From NCBI GenBank assembly GCA_015061545.1, contig SUWJ01000021.1, positions 1-39,232 on the forward strand: a stretch of 39,232 bases of DNA. The letters run 5' to 3'. The stretch comes from Lentisphaerota bacterium. Its GTDB lineage: Bacteria > Verrucomicrobiota > Lentisphaeria > Victivallales > Victivallaceae. Position 1 is the stretch's first letter. Every line of letters starts with the position of its first letter. A program made the translations under genes and the position numbers. The notes beneath the pieces were generated by a model. It saw only the letters and a list, made by a program, of their open reading frames with translations. It was not told the DNA's origin and searched no databases. Positions 16,525 to 25,271 of this stretch are shown piece after piece.

Positions 16525-17136
16525 ATGAAAAACAAATCTTTTACGCTGATCGAACTACTGGTAGTGATAGCCATCATCGCAATTCTGGCTGCCATGCTGC
16601 TGCCTGCTCTTTCTGCTGCCCGCAGCGCGGCGCGGACGATTTCCTGCGTCAATCAGGTCAAACAGATCTGCCTCGGTGCCAATATGTATGCCAACGATAA
16701 CCGCGAATATCTGCCGCGTATTTACGATATACCCTATGCCGGGATCACCGGCGGCTGGATCTACTGGGAAGGCTGGAAAAGCGGCACCAACGATGTAATG
16801 TACGGCGATGTAACCAAAGGCGAATTATACACCTATGTGAACAATCCCAAGGTTTACGTCTGCCCCGAAGTAACCAACGGCACTATTGTAAGCTACGCCT
16901 TGAACAGCAACCTCAAAGACAAAAATCTCAGCGCTATCCGCAACCCCATGATTCCGCTGGTAATGGAAGAAGGAGCCCCCGAATCCACCGACGACGGACA
17001 CTTTGCCGTTCCCAGCAACAGTTTTAACGAAACACTTCACGGCAAACTCAAAGTTTTGGGGCATCTCTCAGGCTCGGTGGAAAAAATCAATATCTCCCAC
17101 GATGACGCCATGGAACTTTGCGTGCTGAATAAATAA
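16525..17136 (+). CDS. Type II secretion/pseudopilin-like protein (DUF1559-like)
   Basis: A 203-aa protein starting with a prepilin signal: short basic leader MKNKS, cleavage site before FTLIEL, then a hydrophobic helix of about 20 residues ending in LLPALSAAR. The remainder is a small extracellular domain with paired cysteines (about C39, C113). This architecture is vastly expanded in Lentisphaerota, Planctomycetota and Verrucomicrobiota, where members are presumed major or minor pseudopilins, but roles are mostly unproven. An in-frame ATG 12 bases upstream (16513) has no ribosome-binding site. The ATG at 16525 has GGA 8 bases before it. It is monocistronic and convergent with the GT9 gene, with only 4 bases between stops. 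Confidence 0.88.
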   Translation: MKNKSFTLIELLVVIAIIAILAAMLLPALSAARSAARTISCVNQVKQICLGANMYANDNREYLPRIYDIPYAGITGGWIYWEGWKSGTNDVMYGDVTKGELYTYVNNPKVYVCPEVTNGTIVSYALNSNLKDKNLSAIRNPMIPLVMEEGAPESTDDGHFAVPSNSFNETLHGKLKVLGHLSGSVEKINISHDDAMELCVLNK

Positions 17137-17140
17137 TTTT

Positions 17141-18328
17141 TTACTCTTCAAGTCCAACGGCATCTGCGGCGGCTTCGGCACTTAATTCCTGCAGACACTT
17201 GAAGGGGATGGAGCGGTATTTACACGATCCGCCGCAGCCGTAACACTCCATTTTATGATGGATAAAACATACATTTTTGTATTCGGCACAAGGCGAAAAG
17301 ACGCCCCAATGCCAACCGCCTGTTATGCAAAAAGTCCGAACATGGAATCTGGCGGCAAGGTGCAATGGTCCGGTATCGTTGGTAATGACCAGAGCTGCGT
17401 GCTTTACATCGCTCATAAGCTGTTTCAACGAAGATAATTTATCAACTTGTGGTTGCCGAAGCAAAACACACTTTTTTACATCACAAGGTAACGCATCGTA
17501 ACAACTTTGAACCGCCGCAGCTTCGTCGGGCGAACCGCTGATTACAACCTTGAGTTGATATTTCCGAACCGCCCGGGCAGTCAGAACGGCAAACTTTTCA
17601 GCTTCCCAGCGGCGGCGAACATCATTGGAACCCGGAATCAACAGCAGATAATCACCCCAACTTACATCCTTGGGCGGCAATGGGTCAAACATATTCAAGC
17701 CGCCCGTATCAACCGATCCGCTTTCGCCGCAAATAAGATCCGAAAAACGTTTTTCATTTGCCAGCAGCGATACAGTTGCATCGTATTCGTGAACCTGCGT
17801 AAAAATCTTTCTCCGCAGCCACTTGTAGCGTTTACCCCAACGTTGACTGCTGTAAACACCATTGACCATACCATATTTTTCAGGAGCAGCAATTACCGAT
17901 GCTATACAATCTTCCAGATCGGTTGCGCCAACGCTGAACAACTGAACCACCGCCGCCGCGGAGATCTTGCGCAGTTGAAAAAGTTTTTTCCAGCGGTAAA
18001 GAGAATGTTTCAAACTGGAGGCTTTTTTCATATCCAGCGCAATAAAATCCTCGAACAATCCGCTGGCCATGGCAAGATCTTTCATTCCGCCATCGCTGAC
18101 CAAAACCAGTTTGCGTTGATAATGCTTTTGCAAACGCTGAAAAAAAGTGATTGAAAGCACAAAATCCCCCAAATGGGAATTCTGTATAACCAACACCCGA
18201 TCATTCGCCCTGCCCCGCTGCCGAAGGAGCATAAAAAAAGCCAGTTCCGACAGCTCAAGATTCTGCCGTATAACTCTTTTCAACCCCAACAAAAACTTTT
18301 TAATCATGGAAAAAACCTGCGGATTCAC
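17141..18328 (-). CDS. GT9 (heptosyltransferase-like) glycosyltransferase
   Basis: A 395-aa GT-B protein. The first Rossmann domain holds RVLVIQNSHLGDFVLSI (about 44-60), the family form of the R-GD-L-TP motif. The donor-binding domain has YLLLIPGSND and the hallmark ITNDTGPLHLAA (about 313-324). A cysteine cluster (ECYGCGGSCKY) sits near the C-terminus, as in some ADP-heptose transferases. GT9 enzymes add heptose or related sugars to lipid A-core, in the cytoplasm at the inner membrane. The start is uncertain. GTG at 18328 overlaps the stop of the upstream gene (GTGA) with AAGG 5 bases before it. ATG at 18307 also has an AGG. Probably translationally coupled to the YjdF-like gene. Confidence 0.87.
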   Translation of the reverse strand: MNPQVFSMIKKFLLGLKRVIRQNLELSELAFFMLLRQRGRANDRVLVIQNSHLGDFVLSITFFQRLQKHYQRKLVLVSDGGMKDLAMASGLFEDFIALDMKKASSLKHSLYRWKKLFQLRKISAAAVVQLFSVGATDLEDCIASVIAAPEKYGMVNGVYSSQRWGKRYKWLRRKIFTQVHEYDATVSLLANEKRFSDLICGESGSVDTGGLNMFDPLPPKDVSWGDYLLLIPGSNDVRRRWEAEKFAVLTARAVRKYQLKVVISGSPDEAAAVQSCYDALPCDVKKCVLLRQPQVDKLSSLKQLMSDVKHAALVITNDTGPLHLAARFHVRTFCITGGWHWGVFSPCAEYKNVCFIHHKMECYGCGGSCKYRSIPFKCLQELSAEAAADAVGLEE

Positions 18329-18948
18329 TTTGCCTTGACAGTTTTTTTAATATTGAGCAAGGCGTAAAGAGAGGTGCTGAAAATTGCGCCCAAACCGTCG
18401 CTGAGCATATCTTTCTGGGCATCCCAGATATCGCCCTGACTGCCGAGAAATGCGCTGCCTGCTTCCGGTGCCGCCAGCTCCGCATAGATCCACTCCACCA
18501 GTTCAAACAATCCGGCTACGCCGAAAATTGCCATTATCATAAGAAAAATATTCAAACTGCGATACTTTATCAGCTGCCGCGATTCAAAATATTCTACTGC
18601 AGGATAGGCAAAAAATCCCACCATAAAGTGACACACGCGGTCAAAGTTATTGCGTTCAAAGCCGAAAAATTCCGTTACTGCCCCAAACGGCACCCGCTCA
18701 AAGGTATAATGCCCGCCCACCGTATGCAGACAAATATAAAGTGCCATAAGGGTATAAGCCGTATTGGAAAAACGTACCTTGCGGCAATAAAGCACGATCA
18801 GCGCCGACACGATCAGCAGCGAAATGGAATTTTCGGTTATCCAGATCACCCGACTGTAAGGCTCGAACGCAAGAATAATAAATTCGACCAGATAAAACAC
18901 CAGCAAAAATAAGGGCCATGCCCCGGAACCGGCTTTGATTTTCAACAT
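18325..18948 (-). CDS. YjdF/DUF2238 family inner membrane protein
   Basis: A 207-aa protein with about 6 membrane helices. Conserved family blocks are visible: LHTVGGHYTFERVP, NNFDRVCHFMVGF (about 108-120), GVAGLFELVEWIYAE and GSQGDIWDAQKDMLSDGLGA (about 174-192). Acidic residues and histidines lie at membrane edges. This is the layout of E. coli YjdF, whose function is not established. The ATG at 18948 has AAAGG 6-7 bases upstream. A TTG two codons earlier is less likely. Its stop overlaps the GTG start of the GT9 gene, and the pairing hints at a cell-envelope role, which is inference. Confidence 0.88.
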   Translation of the reverse strand: MLKIKAGSGAWPLFLLVFYLVEFIILAFEPYSRVIWITENSISLLIVSALIVLYCRKVRFSNTAYTLMALYICLHTVGGHYTFERVPFGAVTEFFGFERNNFDRVCHFMVGFFAYPAVEYFESRQLIKYRSLNIFLMIMAIFGVAGLFELVEWIYAELAAPEAGSAFLGSQGDIWDAQKDMLSDGLGAIFSTSLYALLNIKKTVKAK

Positions 18949-18983
18949 AACCAACCTTTCAATATTTGATGATCAAGTAAAAT

Positions 18984-19012
18984 AATATAGCATCGGGCAA
19001 ACTTATTTGCAA
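18984..19012 (-). promoter_or_regulatory. Predicted promoter of the yjdF-GT9 pair
   Basis: On the minus strand TTGCAA (19012-19007), 17 bases, TATATT (18989-18984) preceded by TGC (extended -10). Predicted start near 18977, 29 bases before the ATG. Confidence 0.6.
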
Positions 19013-19105
19013 CAGATTTTTTCAGTAAAAGCGAACGAATAGTATTTCGAACCAGTCTATTTTCCACCGGAGAACCCGTTTAACCTCAAAGAAAGGAAGC
19101 AACTT

Positions 19106-20575
19106 ATGAGCGAATTCTTCAAACAACTCTGGCAGATCATTCTTGACAGCAATCTTCTCAACCTGCTGGCGGCGGTTCTGGTGCTGCTTATCGGCTGGCT
19201 GATAGCAGTCATCCTCTCCGGCAGAACCACCCGCATCCTCAATAAATTAACCAATTCCAACCATCAACGCAACAGCAATGTTTCGGGCAAAGCCCTTACA
19301 CACATCGGCAGTTTTTCAGGCAAAGCGGTATTTTATCTGATTATGATAATAACTTTGCTGGGGTGTTTTTCGTTGCTTAAACTGCATGGTGCCGCTGCCC
19401 CGCTGCAGGAATTTGTTATGCAGATCATTGCTTACCTGCCCAGAATAGCCGGTGCGCTGCTGCTGGCGCTGGCGGCGTGGATCCTGGCGGGGATCGTCCG
19501 CAGCGCGGTGCGGATGATTATGCAGAAAAACCATCTGCACGAAAAACTTGCCCACTCCGCCGCCAATCGTAAAACGGCAGAAAATATTGCTGATTACACC
19601 GCCCAGACCGCCGCCTATACAGTATGGCTCTTTTTCCTGCCGGGAATACTCAATGCGCTGGGTATTTACGGCGTAACTCAGGCATTGCAGAATATGTTTT
19701 TCAAGTTTTTTGCCTATCTGCCCAACCTTATCGCTGCGGGTTTTATCCTGCTGGCAGGCTTCTGGGCGGCACAAATCGTGCGTAAGGCAGTACACGGTCT
19801 GGTTGAAGCCAGCCGTATCCAGAATCTGTTGCAGGATCTGCCTTTCGGTAAAGAACTGAAAAGCAATACGCTGGCAATTTGCTGCAGCACAGCAGCGTAT
19901 ATACTCATTGCCATACCGATTCTTATTGCCGCATTAAATGCGCTCAAGATAACGGTTCTTTCGCAAACTATCGCGGCATTTCTGGAACAGCTGCTGGCAA
20001 GTACCGGCAATATCATCGGCGCAATAATCATTGCCATACTGAGCTTGATGGCAGCGCATTTCTGCGGCAAACTTATAACCGGACTGACTGCGGCGTGGGG
20101 CTTGGATAAAGTTACTGCCAATCTCTGGAAAAACCGTTCTGACAGCATAACAGCTTCCGTGATTGCGGGCAAGATCGCTATGCTGACTTTAATGCTGTTC
20201 GGGCTTATTGCCATTTGCGATATATTGAATTTTGAATCGCTGGCTAAACTGTTGAAAACCTTTGCGGTGTTCGGCGGCAATCTTATTATCAGCATGATCG
20301 TAGTGACTATCGGACTTTATCTGGCAGAATTTTCGGCATCGCTGGTGCGGGACAAATGGAACAAAGCGTTGGTTTCGATGCTGAAAAGTGTAGTTATAAT
20401 CTTTACTCTGGCATTGGCAGTAAGCAATATTGATCTGGGCGACGGAATCGTGGAGATAGCCTTTACGCTGCTGTTGGGCGCCGCTGCGGTCGCCTTTGCC
20501 ATCGCCTTCGGTATCGGCGGCAAAACAACTGCTGAAAAACTGCTGGAATCGTGGATGGAAAAAATGAAAAAGTAA
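19106..20575 (+). CDS. CmpX-type mechanosensitive ion channel family protein
   Basis: A 489-aa protein with about 11-12 helices arranged as repeats of a Conserved-TM-helix module (Pfam TM_helix type). Helix pairs recur at about 18-36, 70-92, 105-130, 195-225 and onward, each with a GWLIA, AAWILAGIV or AGFWAAQIVRK turn. The C-terminus AFAIAFGIGGKTTAEKLLE is the pore-helix/linker pattern shared with MscS. The cytoplasmic beta domain of full MscS is absent, as in CmpX-like proteins. It probably releases ions or solutes under osmotic stress, or senses membrane tension. AAAGGAAG precedes the ATG. A very strong terminator follows. No clear promoter was recognised in the 150-base region shared with the divergent yjdF promoter. 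Confidence 0.82.
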   Translation: MSEFFKQLWQIILDSNLLNLLAAVLVLLIGWLIAVILSGRTTRILNKLTNSNHQRNSNVSGKALTHIGSFSGKAVFYLIMIITLLGCFSLLKLHGAAAPLQEFVMQIIAYLPRIAGALLLALAAWILAGIVRSAVRMIMQKNHLHEKLAHSAANRKTAENIADYTAQTAAYTVWLFFLPGILNALGIYGVTQALQNMFFKFFAYLPNLIAAGFILLAGFWAAQIVRKAVHGLVEASRIQNLLQDLPFGKELKSNTLAICCSTAAYILIAIPILIAALNALKITVLSQTIAAFLEQLLASTGNIIGAIIIAILSLMAAHFCGKLITGLTAAWGLDKVTANLWKNRSDSITASVIAGKIAMLTLMLFGLIAICDILNFESLAKLLKTFAVFGGNLIISMIVVTIGLYLAEFSASLVRDKWNKALVSMLKSVVIIFTLALAVSNIDLGDGIVEIAFTLLLGAAAVAFAIAFGIGGKTTAEKLLESWMEKMKK

Positions 20576-20592
20576 ATTCTGAAAAAACTTTT

Positions 20593-20642
20593 CAAGGCAT
20601 CGGACTTATTGCGGCAGTAAAAAGTCCGGTGCCTTGTTTTTT
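20593..20642 (+). terminator. Strong terminator after the channel gene
   Basis: CAAGGCATCGGACTT (20593-20607) pairs with AAGTCCGGTGCCTTG (20622-20636), a 15-bp stem with one G-T pair. The loop is 14 bases and a T-run follows. It separates the channel gene from the proA promoter, whose -35 starts 3 bases later. Confidence 0.92.
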
Positions 20643-20644
20643 AT

Positions 20645-20673
20645 TTGCATAATCGCTTTGGATATTGTATATT
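20645..20673 (+). promoter_or_regulatory. Predicted proA promoter
   Basis: TTGCAT (20645-20650), 17 bases, TATATT (20668-20673) preceded by TTG. It lies immediately after the upstream terminator. The leader is about 35 bases. Confidence 0.65.
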
Positions 20674-20715
20674 AAACTTATGCGATCAATATTGATATAA
20701 CAGGGAGATTTTACC

Positions 20716-21957
20716 ATGTCTTTGATAACTCAAATGGCAATTCAAGCGCGACAGGCAGCGGCGCAGCTGCGGGCGGCATCGGCAGAAAGCCGTACTGCGG
20801 CGCTTAACCTTATGGCTCAGAAACTTATTGAATGCCGCGAAGCAGTCCTTGCTGCCAACGCCGCCGATCTGGCTGATGCCGCAGCCATGCCCGCTGCGTT
20901 CAAAAAGCGTTTGACTGTAGATGACAAAGTTTTTGATTATATGGTCAGCCGTCTGCAAAAAGCGGCTCAACTGCCCGATCCGGTGGGTAAAGTTTTGGAA
21001 GAACGCCTGATGCCCAGCGGTCTGGAGGTGCGCAAAGTAAGTGTGCCGATCGGGGTGATCGCCATGATTTACGAAGCCCGCCCCAACGTAACTACCGATG
21101 CGGCATCGGTTGCCATTAAAAGCGGCAATGCGGTGATCCTCAAAGGCGGTTCGGAATCCTTGCGTACCAATCTGGTGTTGGCACAGGCTATGCGCAGCGC
21201 CGCCGCGGCGGCCGGATTGCCCGAAGATGCGGTGCAGTTTATCAATACCGCCGACCGGGCGGCTGTCAATGAATTGCTTAAACTTGATGAGTATATTGAT
21301 CTGGTGATCCCCCGCGGCGGCAAGAGTTTGATCAAAGCCATTGCGGAAGGCACCCGTATTCCTGTACTCAAACATTACGATGGGATCTGTCACCTGTACG
21401 TTGCATCGGATGCCGATTGCCGGATGGCAGTTGAGCTGGTAATCAATTCCAAATGCCAGAACAATGCCGTCTGCAACGCGCTGGAAACGCTGCTGATAGA
21501 TGCGGCATTGCCCGTTGGATCGGTGCAGGCGATTGCAGAAGCTCTGCGCGAAAAATCTGTAGAGATCCGCGGCTGCAGCGAATTCAGAAAAATTGTCCCC
21601 GACTGCACCGCAGCACTTGACAGCGACTGGGATACAGAATATCTGGGTAATATTCTTTCGATCCGCATAGTCAGAAATATCGCCGAAGCCATACAGCATA
21701 TTGCTGAACACGGTTCGGGGCATACCGACGGGATCATTACATCTTCCAAATTGCTGGCTGACGAATTTATCGCCAACGTGGATTCCGCATCGGTACTGGT
21801 CAACGCCTCCACCCGACTCTCCGGCGGCGGCGATTACGGCATGGGCGCTGTTGTAGGCATAAGTACCGACCGACTGCACGCCCGCGGTCCCGTGGGACCT
21901 GACGAACTTTGCACCTACAAATGGGTGGCAGTCGGCAACGGGCAGCTGCGCAAATAA
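20716..21957 (+). CDS. proA: Gamma-glutamyl phosphate reductase
   Basis: A 413-aa cytoplasmic enzyme of proline synthesis: NADPH-dependent reduction of gamma-glutamyl phosphate to glutamate semialdehyde. Visible are PIGVIAMIYEARPNVTTDAA (111-130) for the cofactor fold, ILKGGSES (141-148), IPRGGKSL (198-205) and the catalytic cysteine C253 in AVCNALETLL. HGSGHTDGI and the C-terminal GPVGPDELCTYKW complete the ProA signature. Length is typical (about 415). The ATG has a GGGAG site. No proB is present in the window. The DjlA-like gene follows after 20 bases and is probably cotranscribed. Confidence 0.97.
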   Translation: MSLITQMAIQARQAAAQLRAASAESRTAALNLMAQKLIECREAVLAANAADLADAAAMPAAFKKRLTVDDKVFDYMVSRLQKAAQLPDPVGKVLEERLMPSGLEVRKVSVPIGVIAMIYEARPNVTTDAASVAIKSGNAVILKGGSESLRTNLVLAQAMRSAAAAAGLPEDAVQFINTADRAAVNELLKLDEYIDLVIPRGGKSLIKAIAEGTRIPVLKHYDGICHLYVASDADCRMAVELVINSKCQNNAVCNALETLLIDAALPVGSVQAIAEALREKSVEIRGCSEFRKIVPDCTAALDSDWDTEYLGNILSIRIVRNIAEAIQHIAEHGSGHTDGIITSSKLLADEFIANVDSASVLVNASTRLSGGGDYGMGAVVGISTDRLHARGPVGPDELCTYKWVAVGNGQLRK

Positions 21958-21977
21958 GTTTGGAGATTTAAGAGTTT

Positions 21978-22757
21978 ATGAGTTTGAAGTTCGGTTTCTG
22001 GGGTGCTTTTCTCGGCGGAATACTCGGCGGACCGTTGGGAGCGATTATCGGCGGCGGCATCGGGCTTATACTGCCACAAAATAACAGTAAATCACCTGCG
22101 TACAGCGCCGGAGAATACTTTGAAATGCAAAAAGCGCTTTTCCGCTGTCTGGGGAAACTTGCCAAAAGCGACGGCAGAGTCAGCGAGGCCGAAGCCGATC
22201 TGGTGCGGGAGCTTCTGCATGAACTTTGTCAGGAAAAAGAGTTGCGGACGCAGTTGATTGCAGAATTCAATCATGGCCGAGACAGCAGCAAATCATTTGC
22301 CGAACTGGTGATAATGTTCAAAGCCTATGCCGAACTCTTTCCGCAAGCAGAAGAATTGAAACAGAATGCAATTCATGTATTTTGCATTTTAGCTGCAGCC
22401 GACCACCAGCTCTCGTCAGCTGAAAATGAGATGCTTAAGCAAGCATCGGAACTGCTGGGCTATCCGGAGATGGTGAAAGCATTTTTCCGCGGATACCGCT
22501 TTGACTCCGCCGATTGCAGCAGCACCAATGAAACTGACCTGGCATCATGCTATGCTGCTTTGGAAATATCTCCTGATGCAACCGATCAGGAAGTAAAAAA
22601 AGCCTATCGGAAAAAAGCGGCTCAATTTCACCCCGACAAAGTGCAGAGTGCTAATGTTTCAGGCGCTTACATCCAGGAGGCTCACGAACGCTTTATTAAA
22701 ATATCCAACGCCTACGAAACTATTATGAAAGTCCGCAAAAACGGCGGTCAGCAATGA
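21978..22757 (+). CDS. DjlA/TerB-like membrane-anchored J-domain co-chaperone
   Basis: A 259-aa protein in three parts. Residues 1-32 are a glycine-rich membrane segment with repeated GGxxGG turns. About 45-165 form a helical TerB-like domain with acidic KSDGRVSEAEADLV and AADHQLSSAENEML loops, which resemble metal-binding turns. About 188-255 form a J domain with CYAALEISPDATDQEVKKAY and the essential HPDK tripeptide. This is the architecture of E. coli DjlA, which stimulates DnaK ATPase near the inner membrane. The Gly-rich anchor can promote dimerisation. The spacing from the GGAG site to the ATG is long (about 12). Cotranscription with proA seems to be neighbourhood chance. A weak CAAGTT/AACTTG hairpin with four T (22767-22792) may end the transcript. 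Confidence 0.87.
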   Translation: MSLKFGFWGAFLGGILGGPLGAIIGGGIGLILPQNNSKSPAYSAGEYFEMQKALFRCLGKLAKSDGRVSEAEADLVRELLHELCQEKELRTQLIAEFNHGRDSSKSFAELVIMFKAYAELFPQAEELKQNAIHVFCILAAADHQLSSAENEMLKQASELLGYPEMVKAFFRGYRFDSADCSSTNETDLASCYAALEISPDATDQEVKKAYRKKAAQFHPDKVQSANVSGAYIQEAHERFIKISNAYETIMKVRKNGGQQ

Positions 22758-22784
22758 TTTTTCGTTCAAGTTGATGTCAAAAAA

Positions 22785-22812
22785 CTTGTTTTAAAAAATT
22801 TACGGATATATT
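22785..22812 (+). promoter_or_regulatory. Possible promoter of the alpha/beta hydrolase
   Basis: TTGTTT (22786-22791) and TATATT (22807-22812) are 15 bases apart, slightly short. The leader would be about 90 bases. Low certainty; other AT-rich -10-like stretches occur between here and the ATG at 22911. Confidence 0.3.
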
Positions 22813-22910
22813 ATAATAAACAAATATAATTTGCAGTATTGATTCTATAGCAGAAAGGTTTTGTTATCTTTATACCATTCTGTTATTGAACTTGTAAACA
22901 ACGGTGTATC

Positions 22911-23846
22911 ATGGAACTTGTATTGAATAACAAAAATTTTTGCGGCACTGCCTCAGAAGTCTGGGAGCAGTTGCTGCAAATGCCTGAAAACTATCACTTT
23001 GAACACTCATTTCAGCTGATAAAAACTTATGATTACGAGGATTTTACTGCCGAACTTTATATTCAGAACAACGGGCCTGATACAGTTCAGCGGGTCATAA
23101 AAACCATTCCCCGCAATCTGTCAGGTGCTGCCCCCGCGGTGGCAGCGCCGTTTTATTACCCCGAAGCCATGCTGGGATTCGATCCTGAAACGATGCAGCG
23201 GGAAGAAGCCTTTGAAGAAATCGCCATGCTTACCCATCTGGTTCGGCTGGGATTCATTGTTATTTCTGCCGAAGCCTATCACCTGACATACATAAAAAGT
23301 GATGCTCCGCGGCGGGAGTGGGCAAGATGGCAGCAAGCCGGGAAAGCCTTGCTGCACGATTACCCCGACTGGAGCGGAGTCGGCAAACTCGTTGCTGATA
23401 CGCGTTTGCTGCTGGATATGCTTGAAGCCGATCCCAGAGTCGATAAAGAACGCATTGGCATTGCCGGACACTCGCTGGGCGGCAAGATGGCATATTATAC
23501 CGGCTGCCTGGACAAACGGGTCAAAGTGATAATGGCCAGCGATTTCGGCTTGAACTACGATCAAAGCAACTGGCAGGATGTCTGGTACTGGGGAGAGAAG
23601 TGCTCCATACTGCAAGGTGCAGGTCTTGAACAATGGCAACTGTTGGATCTTGCTGTCGGCAAGCCGTTTATGCTTCTGGCAGGTCAGTTCGACAATATGG
23701 CAAGTTTTGACTCGATGAAAAAATCACAAACCGGTCAGAGCGAGCCGGAAAAACTGCAAATCATCAATCACGCTACAGGGCACCGTCCGCCGCAGGATGT
23801 ACTGTTCCGCGGGTACAGCTTTCTGCAAAAATATTTACAGAAATAA
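22911..23846 (+). CDS. Alpha/beta hydrolase (dienelactone hydrolase/acetyl esterase-like)
   Basis: A 311-aa protein without a signal peptide. The nucleophile elbow GHSLGG is at about residues 187-192 (serine nucleophile), preceded by RVDKERIGIA as in dienelactone hydrolase-like and acetyl-xylan-esterase-like enzymes. The likely base histidine is in NHATGHRPP (about 285-293), and an aspartate in AGQFDNMAS (about 260-268) could complete the triad. The N-terminal 70 residues are extra beta structure. It probably hydrolyses an ester, and the substrate is not inferable. It stands alone, with a terminator at 24075. The start ATG lacks a good ribosome-binding site, and no better in-frame start is evident. 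Confidence 0.75.
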   Translation: MELVLNNKNFCGTASEVWEQLLQMPENYHFEHSFQLIKTYDYEDFTAELYIQNNGPDTVQRVIKTIPRNLSGAAPAVAAPFYYPEAMLGFDPETMQREEAFEEIAMLTHLVRLGFIVISAEAYHLTYIKSDAPRREWARWQQAGKALLHDYPDWSGVGKLVADTRLLLDMLEADPRVDKERIGIAGHSLGGKMAYYTGCLDKRVKVIMASDFGLNYDQSNWQDVWYWGEKCSILQGAGLEQWQLLDLAVGKPFMLLAGQFDNMASFDSMKKSQTGQSEPEKLQIINHATGHRPPQDVLFRGYSFLQKYLQK

Positions 23847-23944
23847 TATATTGATAATCTCCCGACTTTTGTGAAAACCGGTCAGCTTTATTGAACAGGA
23901 ACACTATTAAGAGTTTATAGAATATATATTGTGATTTGTCCAAT

Positions 23945-24007
23945 ATGCGGCAAATGCGGCAAATGCGGCAAATGCGGCAAATGCGGCAAATGCGGCAAAT
24001 GCGGCAA
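23945..24007. repeat. Seven perfect copies of a 9-bp tandem repeat
   Basis: The unit ATGCGGCAA is repeated seven times without error. It is followed by ATGCCGCCT, so that GCGGCA-AA-TGCCGC forms a hairpin at the right edge. Because 9 is a multiple of 3, one frame reads Met-Arg-Gln repeats, but no ribosome-binding site or conserved extension supports a gene. The 302-base interval 23847-24148 otherwise contains only the terminator at 24075. Confidence 0.9.
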
Positions 24008-24074
24008 ATGCCGCCTGCCGCCTTGTCAACAGCGCCGGTGGGTGCAGCCGCCCGGTCAATACCGCCCTTAATTA

Positions 24075-24124
24075 AAGTGCGCTTCCCAAGCCGTTCTCAA
24101 CTTCTGAAGCGCACTTGATTTTTT
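24075..24124 (+). terminator. Terminator between hydrolase and ABC operon
   Basis: AAGTGCGCTT (24075-24084) is exactly complementary to AAGCGCACTT (24107-24116), loop 22 bases, followed by GATTTTTTC. It fits the plus-strand hydrolase transcript. On the minus strand the T-run is poor, though the hairpin could still help end the ABC operon. Confidence 0.7.
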
Positions 24125-24148
24125 CAGTAATACTGACCGATATTGTTT

Positions 24149-25267
24149 TTACTGGGCAACGCTCTTGCGGAAACGCTGCAGCGAAAAGGTAAACAACACC
24201 GCCCCGATAGCCAGCAGACAGGCAAACGGTTTCCAAACCACGCTCATGCCCGCGCCACGGAAAAGGATCGCCTGACAGAATTCCACAAAGTGGGTCGTAG
24301 GCGCGATCTGCATAACATACTGAACCCATTTGGGCATACTTTCCATGGGGGTTGAGCCGCCCGAAAGCATCTGCATCGGCAGCAGCACCAGAATCAGCAG
24401 CATCCCCAGCTGAGGCATATTCTGGGCAATACACGCCAGAAATATCCCCAGCGAAGTCACCGCAAACAAGTGCAGCGCCACCCCCAGCATAAACAGCCAG
24501 ATCGACCCATTGACCGGGACGTGCATAAAGCCCATGATCACCACCACCAGCGACAGCATGGAAGCCGCCAGTACCACCACCAGCATCGACCATATCTTGG
24601 AAAACATGATCTCAAAAGGCGTTACCGGCATCACCAGCAAATGTTCCAGCGTGCCGTTTTCCCGCTCGCGGATCAATGCCGCCCCCGTCAGGATAATTGC
24701 CAGCATGGTAATATTGTTCACCAGCTGCATCAGCGCTTTGAACCAGCTTTGAGTCAGATTGGCATTGTAGCGGTTGCGAACCACACTTTTCACCAGCGTG
24801 GGCGGAATTTGCCCCTTGTTGTTGAAAATCGCCAATTCCCGGTTGATGATCTGCTGAATATATCCGCTGCCCGAAAATGCCTGCGACATACGCGTAGCAT
24901 CCACATTCAGCTGGATCTCAGGCTGACGGCCGCCGCGCAAATCTTTTTCAAATTCCGACGGGATCACCAGCACAAAAGTATATTTGCCATCGTCCATACC
25001 GGGGTCGATTTCGTCCAGAGTAATATCCGCAGCGGGAATAAACATCGGCGGCATAAAGGCGTCAACGATCCGCTGTGATGCCAGCGAGCGGTCTTCATCC
25101 ACCACTGCGATTGCCGCATGAGTGATCGTATCGTTGCTGGACACCCCCGTAATATATACCCCCAGCGAAAAGGCGTAGACAATCAGAATCAGCAGCATCC
25201 AGTCGCGGCCCAGACCGCGCAACTCCTTGACTCCAAGAAAAAAGATATTTTTTACAGTCTGTTTCAT
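24149..25267 (-). CDS. ABC-2 type permease, YhhJ-like
   Basis: A 372-aa membrane protein. One N-terminal helix (about 20-40) is followed by a large extracytoplasmic domain (about 45-180), then five to six helices (about 185-365) with the ABC-2 motif RERENGTLEHLLVMPVTPFEIMFSK at the start of the membrane block. This is the layout of E. coli YhhJ/YbhR. It should pair with the permease part of the upstream RbbA-like protein and with the HlyD-like subunit as an efflux or export pump. It begins 4 bases after the rbbA-like stop, with AGGAAA upstream. Confidence 0.88.
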   Translation of the reverse strand: MKQTVKNIFFLGVKELRGLGRDWMLLILIVYAFSLGVYITGVSSNDTITHAAIAVVDEDRSLASQRIVDAFMPPMFIPAADITLDEIDPGMDDGKYTFVLVIPSEFEKDLRGGRQPEIQLNVDATRMSQAFSGSGYIQQIINRELAIFNNKGQIPPTLVKSVVRNRYNANLTQSWFKALMQLVNNITMLAIILTGAALIRERENGTLEHLLVMPVTPFEIMFSKIWSMLVVVLAASMLSLVVVIMGFMHVPVNGSIWLFMLGVALHLFAVTSLGIFLACIAQNMPQLGMLLILVLLPMQMLSGGSTPMESMPKWVQYVMQIAPTTHFVEFCQAILFRGAGMSVVWKPFACLLAIGAVLFTFSLQRFRKSVAQ

Positions 25268-25271
25268 TGAC

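Noticed and set aside
23945..24007. CRISPR array
   Set aside because: Units are 9 bp, contiguous and identical, with no spacers and no cas genes.
23936..24118. Small protein of repeated Met-Arg-Gln
   Set aside because: Only translates the 9-bp tandem array from a TTG start, without ribosome-binding site, and overlaps a terminator.
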